DNA of 64,000 nucleotides from Solen grandis (Eukaryota > Mollusca > Bivalvia > Adapedonta > Solenidae): the NCBI GenBank assembly GCA_021229015.1, contig CM037778.1, forward strand, positions 87,334,477 to 87,398,476, given 5' to 3'. Position 1 is the first letter of the stretch. The number at the start of each line of letters is the position of its first letter. A model generated the notes under the pieces. It did no database searches and was not told the origin of the DNA. It was given only the letters and a program-made list of their open reading frames with translations. Positions 57,940-64,000 of this stretch are shown here, one piece after another. Both the position numbers and the translations under genes were made by a program.

Positions 57940-60900
57940 ACTAGATGTCATTCGTGAAAACGAATGATAGGACTTTCTGCAAGCTGTGTTAATGCAAAAA
58001 GCAGGAGATAGAAGTTTCATGTAATGACTCACCTCTGGTAGTATTTCATGTTCATGCTGAACAATTGACATTATATTCCGAAATAAGTGCAAATGATAAG
58101 AACTAAGTATTAGTCTGTGACGTAACATGATGTCATATGACGTCAGGACATGACTGCAAACTTGATTTCTAGTTTAAAGGTCCTATGTTCGAATCTTACT
58201 TCAGCCACAATACTTCGGTTTTTCGGAATTAAGGTTAGCTGACAAAATATTCACACCTTAGTTTCAAGATGTACCATCTGAAAAAATTTGAAGAAAATCT
58301 GATCATAAATGGCGGCTGTAGAGCGCGAATACCATTTTTCACTATTTTTAGCTCTGACGTCAGGTGACGTCATAGGGTGCTGAAAATGCTGTTGCTCAAA
58401 AGCGCATACTTTACTGCAATAACTCTGAAATTTTCATTATTCTGAACAACTGGCATCATGTCGAAATCATTGCCCTAAATTAAAATTAAGTGTTATGCTT
58501 ATGACGTCCTATGACGTCACGATTCAAAATATTTGTAGAAATGCTGCAGATCTTCAAACTGTGTAAGTTTCAACTTTCTACCTCATCCTGAAGCTCTTTA
58601 ATCCTAAAATGAAATTTTCGGTCCTATGTTCGAATCTTATTTCAGCAACAGAACCTCGGTCTTTCGGAATTTCGGTTAGCTGACAGGATATGCACACCTT
58701 AGTTTCAAGATGTACAATCTGTGAAAATTTGAAGAAAATCCGACCATAAATGGCGGCTGTAGAGCGTTAATACCTTTTTTCACTAGTTTTAGCTCAGACG
58801 TCACATGACGTCATAGGGTGCTGAAGATGCTATTGTTCAAAAGCGCATACTTTACTGTCATAACTCTGAAATTTTCATTAGTCTGAACAACTGGCATCAT
58901 GTCGAAATCATTGCCCTAAAATGAAAATTAAAAAGTATGCTTATGACGTCACATGACGACATTTGACGTCACGACTCGAAATATATGTAGAAATTCTGCA
59001 GAACTGCAAACTGTGTAAGTTTCAACGTTCTATTTCATCCTGAAGCTCTTTAATCCTAAAATGAAATTTTCGGTCCTATGTTCGAATCTTATTTCAGCCA
59101 AAGAACTTCGGTCTTTCGGAATGTCGGTTATCTGACAGGATATGCACACCTAACTTTCAAGATGTACCATCTGTGAAAATGTTAAGAAAATCCGACCATA
59201 AATGGCGGCTGTAGAGCGTGAACACAATTTTTCACTATTTTTAGCTCTGACGTCAGGTGACGTCATAGGGTGCTGATGATGCTTTTGTTCAAAAGCGCAT
59301 ACTTTACTGTCATAACTCTGAAATTTTCATTATTCTGAACAACTGGTATCATGTCAAAATCATTGCCCTAAAACGAAAATTAAGAAGTATGCTTATGACG
59401 TCACATGACGTCATATGAAATCACGACTCAAGAATTTAAAAAAATGAAATTTTCGGTCCTTGTTCGAATCTTATTTAGCCACAAACTTCGTTTTTAAATT
59501 TCGGTTAGCTGACAGGATATGCACACCTTAGTTTCAAGATGTACGATCTGTGAAAATTTGAAGAAAATCCGACCATAAATGGCCGCTGTAGAGCGCGAAC
59601 ACCAATTTTCACTATTTTTAGCTCTGACGTCACATGACGCCATAGGGTGCTGAAGATGCTTTTGTTCAAAAGCGCATACTTTACTGTCATTACTCTGAAA
59701 TTTTTCTTATTCTGAACAACTGGCATCATGTCGAAATCATTGCCCTAAATTGAAAATTAAGAAGTATGCTTATGACGTCACATGACGACATTTGACGTCA
59801 CGACTCAAAATATATGTAGAAATTCTGCAGAACTGCAAACTGTGTAAGTTTCAACTTTCTATCTCATCCTGAAGCTCTTTAATCCTAAAATGAAATTTTC
59901 GGTCCTATGTTCGAATTTTATTTCAGCCACAGAACTTCGGTCTTTCGGAATTTCAGTTAGCTTACAGGATATGCACACCTTAGTTTCAAGATGTACCATC
60001 TGTGAAATTTTGAAGAAAATCCGACCATTAATGGCGGCTGTAGAGCGTGAACACCATTTTTAACTATTTTTAGCTGTGACGTCATATGACGTCATAGGGT
60101 ACTTAAGACGCTTTTTTTCAAAAGCGCATACTTTACTGTCATAACTCTGAAATTTTCATTAGTCTGAACAACTGGCATCATGTCGAAATCATTGCCCTAA
60201 AATAAAAATTAAGAAGTATGCTTATGACGTCACATAAGGTCATATGACGTCACGACTCTAAATATATGTAGAAATTCTGCAGAACTGGAAACTGTGTAAG
60301 TTTCAACTTTCTATTTCATCCTGAAGCTCTTTAATCCTAAAATGAAATTTTCGGTCCTATGTTCGAATTTTATTTCAGCTACAGAACTTCGGTCTTTCGG
60401 AATTTCGGTTAGTTGACAAGATATGCACACTTTAGTTTCAAGATGTACCATCTGTGAAAATTTGAAGGCAATCCGACCATAAATGACGGCAGTAGAGCGT
60501 GAACACCATTTTCCACTATTTTTAGCTGTGACGTCATGTGACGTCATAGGCTGCTGATAATCATTGAAATAAAAATTTCCTCACGTGTCTAATAACCCAT
60601 AAAAATTTCATCGTCCTAGGACTATTGCAACATATTAAAATAAACGTTTAGTTAGGAAGAAGAAAATAATAATAATAATAAAACAAGAGGCCCATGATGG
60701 CCCTAAATCGCTCACCTGAGATAAATAGGTTGACCCAAGGAACATCTGTACCAATTTATTTTAAAATCTGACCAGTAGTTTTGAAGAAGATGATTTTTAA
60801 AGTTTTCATATTTTTTTTCTTTTTGTTGCCATGGCAACAAGAGTTCTATATGGATCAAGTTTATTTTAGGAACTTTTGTGAAGGTTGACCCAAGGATCAT

Positions 60901-63660
60901 TCCTGCCAAATTTAATCAAATTCTTTCCAGTGGTTTCAGAGGAGATGTTGTTTAAAGTTTTTCCCTATATACAAATAAGGCAAATAAGCCCCGCCCCTGG
61001 CAGCCATGTTTTTTTATGGATCGGAATAATTTTAGCAACTTAGGTAGAGGTTGACCCAAGGAACATCTGTACCAATTTATTTTAAAATCTGGCCAGTAGT
61101 TTTGAAGAAGATGATTTTTAAAGTTTTCATTTTTTTTTCTTTTTGTTGCCATGGCAACCAGAGTTCTATATGGATCAAGTTTATTTTAGCAACTTTTGTG
61201 AAGGTTGACCCAAGGATCATCCCTGCCAAGTTTAATCAAATTCTGTCAAGTGGTTTCAGAGGAGATGTTGTTTAAAGGTTTCCCTATATACATATAAGGC
61301 AAATAAGCCCCGCCCCTGGCAGCCATGTTTTTTTACGGATCGGAATAATTTTAGCAACTTTGGTAGAGGTTGACCCAAGGAACATCTGTACCAATTTATT
61401 TTAAAATCTGGCCAGTAGTTTTAAAGAAGATGATTTTTAAAGTTTTCATTTTTTTTCTTTTTGTTGCCATGGCAACCAGAGTTCTACATGGATCAAGTTT
61501 ATTTTAGCAACTTTTGTGAAGGTTGACCCAAGGATCATCCCTGCCAAGTTTAATCAAATTCTGTCCAGTGGTTTCAGAGGAGATGTTGTTTAAAGGTTTC
61601 TCTATATACATATAAGGCAAATAAGCCCCGCCCCTGGCGGCCATGTTTTTTTACGGATCGGAATAATTTTAGCAACTTTGGTAGAGGTTGACCCAAGGAA
61701 CATCTGTACCAATTTATTTTGAAATCTGGCCAGTAGTTTTGAAGGAGATGATTTTTAAAGTTTTCAAATTATTTTTCTTTTTTTCCGGAACCAGATTCAT
61801 GGATCAACTTTATTTTAGCAACTTTTGTAGACCTCCCGGAACCCCAATTTTTAAATTCTGTACAGTGGTTTCAGAGGAGATGTCGTTTAAAGCAAATTGT
61901 TGACGACGGACGACAGACGACGCACGACGACGGACGCCGGACGATCACAAAAGCTCACCTTGAGCACTTTGTGCTCAGGTGAGCTAAAAATGACGTCACG
62001 TGACGTCATATGACGTTTATTTTCACATAATTCTTAGACACCCAGAGACCTACTAACTGACAAAATTTCAACTTTCTATCTCAAATAGGACAGTTTTTAT
62101 AAGCATTTAAAAATTGACGTCCTTGGTTCGAATCTTGGATCCGCCAAAGATGCTTGGACTTTTCGAATTTTGAAAAACGGACACCGGTATACACAAAAAG
62201 AACGTAATATACACATTCTGCGAAAATTTGATAAAAATCTGCCCATTAATAATGCTCTGGACCGTGTACAAACTTTCGTAGTCAATTTCAAATGTGACGT
62301 CATATGACGTCATAGGCTTCTGAAAATCATTGAAATCGAAATTTCAGCGTCTGAATATTCGTAAACGTTATGACGTTTATTTTCACAAAATGTTTAAGAC
62401 TCCCAGAGACCTATATACTGACCAAATATCTCTCTTCTATCTCAAATAGGACCGATTTTATAAGCATTTAAAAATTTACGACCTTGGTTCGAATCTTGAA
62501 TTCGCTATAGAACCATGGACTTTTCGAATTTTGAAAAACGGACACCGAGATGCACAACTAGAACTTAATATACACATTCTGTGAAAATTTGATGAAAATC
62601 GGTTCATAAACAATGGCTGTAGACCTCGTACAACTTTTGTTGCATATTTCAAGAGTGACGTCATATGACGTCATAGGCATATGAAAATCAAAGAAATCAA
62701 AATTTCAGCGTTTGAAGCATGTGTCATTAAATTTTCATTGCCCTTCGACAATTTCAACATATAGAAATTAAAAATACATTATCATTAATGACGTCTTTTT
62801 TTCACAAAATGTTAAAACTTCTAGAGATCTATATACTGACTAAATATCAACTTTCTATCTTAAATAGGACAGATTTTATAAGCATTTAAAAATTTACGAC
62901 CTTGGTTCGAATCTTGGATTCACTATAGAACCATGGACTTTTCGAATTTTGAAAAACGGACACCGGGATGCACAACTAGAACTTAATATACACAAACTGT
63001 GAAAATTTGATGAAAATCGGTTCACAAACAATGGCTGTAGACCTCGTACAACTTTTGTAGCATATTTCAAATGTGACGTCATATGACGTCATAGGCATAT
63101 GAATATCATAGAAATCAAAATTTCAGCGTTGGAAGCATATGTCATTAAATTTTCATTGCCCTTCGACAATTTCAGCATATAGAAATATTCTTGTTAATAT
63201 TAGAAATACATTATCATATAATGACGTCACGTGACGTCATATGACATTTATTTTCACAAAATATTTAAAACTTCTAGAGATCTATATACTGACTAAATAT
63301 CAACTTTCTATCTTAAATAGGACAAATTTACGACCTTGGTTCGAATCTTGGATTCGCTTTAGAACCATGGACTTTTCGAATTTTGAAAAACGGACACAGG
63401 GATGCACAACTAGACCCTAACATACACATTCTGTGAAATTTTGATAAAAATCGGTCCAGAAATAATGGCTGTAGACCGCGTACAAACTTTTTCACCTGAC
63501 GTCAAATCTGACGTTATATGACGTCGTATGAATATAAAATTCATTGCATCCGAAAGCTGATGGTTTGAAATATATTCCATAAAATTTTCATTGTTCTGAG
63601 TCAATGGCAACACCTCGAAATTAACACAAATATAAGAGGAAGAAAAAAAGAATAATAAGA
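57939..63660 (+). mobile_element. Family-4 tandem-core element, copy b, interrupted by a family-1 element
   Basis: Its AACTAGATGTCATTCGTG start directly abuts the 3' hairpin of copy a. About six units of the first type (58130-60600) and four of the second (61991-63640) flank the insertion at 60682-61990. No 3' hairpin precedes the next start at 63666, so this copy is truncated or joined. Units are clean except 59440-59500, which shows multiple small losses. Confidence 0.8.
60682..61990 (+). mobile_element. Family-1 element nested in family-4 copy b
   Basis: It starts AACAAGAGGCCCATGATGG, GGCCCTAAATCGCTCACCTG. Four units of about 318 bp carry 'ggttgacccaaggaacatct', 'tttgttgccatggcaac', 'gtggtttcagaggagatgtt' and 'aataagccccgcccctggc'. 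'gttgacgacggacgacagac' and hairpin AAGCTCACCTTGAGCACTTT / GTGCTCAGGTGAGCTAAAAA follow. The core is the reverse complement of the 6826-7913 core. Plus-strand open frames at 61051 and 61688 are repeat products. Confidence 0.9.
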
Positions 63661-63665
63661 AGAAG

Positions 63666-64000
63666 AACTAGATGTCATTCGTTTAAACGAATGATAGGAC
63701 TTTCTGCAATATCTGCTTTATATAGTATATATAGAAGATGACATAATAGATAATCTGTCCAAATTGCAACTTTCTATCTCCTCTATTTCTATATAAAATA
63801 GCACAAATAGAACACATTCTGTGAATTTTAATAAAAGTCCGCCCATATCTTGCACATGTAGTTTACATACAACATTTATACTATGTCATATGACATGAAA
63901 GAAAAATGAAACAGTGTTCAAATGTAAGTTTCTAACTTTCATCACACATAGAATTTCATCACTCCAGCTCAGTTGTAACCTTGTTTAATTTTAGCTTCAT
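63666..64000 (+). mobile_element. Family-4 element, copy c, 5' end (continues past window)
   Basis: It begins AACTAGATGTCATTCG with the palindrome TCATTCGTTTAAACGAATGA and GGACTTTCTGC, then core-like sequence ('caactttctatctcc', 'acacattctgtgaattttaa') of a more diverged type. Confidence 0.8.

Overview
The window is animal nuclear DNA. It has interrupted genes with GT/AG introns, no operons, an AT-rich background, and more than half its length in transposon-derived repeats. The repeat vocabulary points to a bivalve mollusc: elements opening AACAAGAGGGCC and closing in GGTGAGCTAAAAA, a TTAA-flanked palindromic MITE, and tRNA-headed SINEs. The bivalve assignment rests on my familiarity with these repeats and was not searched. 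Two runs of exactly 100 N (5067-5166 and 24050-24149) are scaffold gaps.

Two host genes are supported by reading-frame and splice-phase agreement. (1) Four internal exons at 648-4812 (+) encode a protein with two FYVE-type zinc fingers. Both ends of the gene lie outside what can be read here. (2) Five exons at 16626-23643 (+) encode a secreted protein with a signal peptide and about five EGF domains, two of them calcium-binding. Its 3' end is unresolved because it runs towards a gap and a transposon.

Mobile elements by position: a decayed tyrosine-recombinase (DIRS/Ngaro-like) retrotransposon at about 5317-9060, interrupted by repeats; a 4.03-kb pogo-like DNA transposon (24671-28700) with TIRs, a TA duplication and a nearly complete DDD transposase ORF carrying two in-frame stops; an internally deleted DIRS1-like element (45596-47153, minus) that keeps both inverted terminal repeats and the internal complementary region; hAT transposase remnants (52375-53494); several MITEs and SINEs.

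From 27 kb to the right end the window is dominated by tandem-core elements of four sequence families. All follow one layout: an AACWAGA start, usually a short hairpin, a short word X, a core of 110-430-bp tandem units, often a GACGGACGG run, and a 3' hairpin whose last arm is the complement of X. The layout resembles non-autonomous Helentron/DINE-type elements, but this was not tested. The rightmost 9 kb is a family whose units carry palindromic TGACGTCA (CRE) sites, often in pairs or triplets spaced exactly 10 bp apart. Stretches 9.1-16.6, 34.1-34.7, 35.5-36.5, 41.4-42.2, 43.2-44.6, 47.2-51.0 and 53.5-54.9 kb show no gene I can support.
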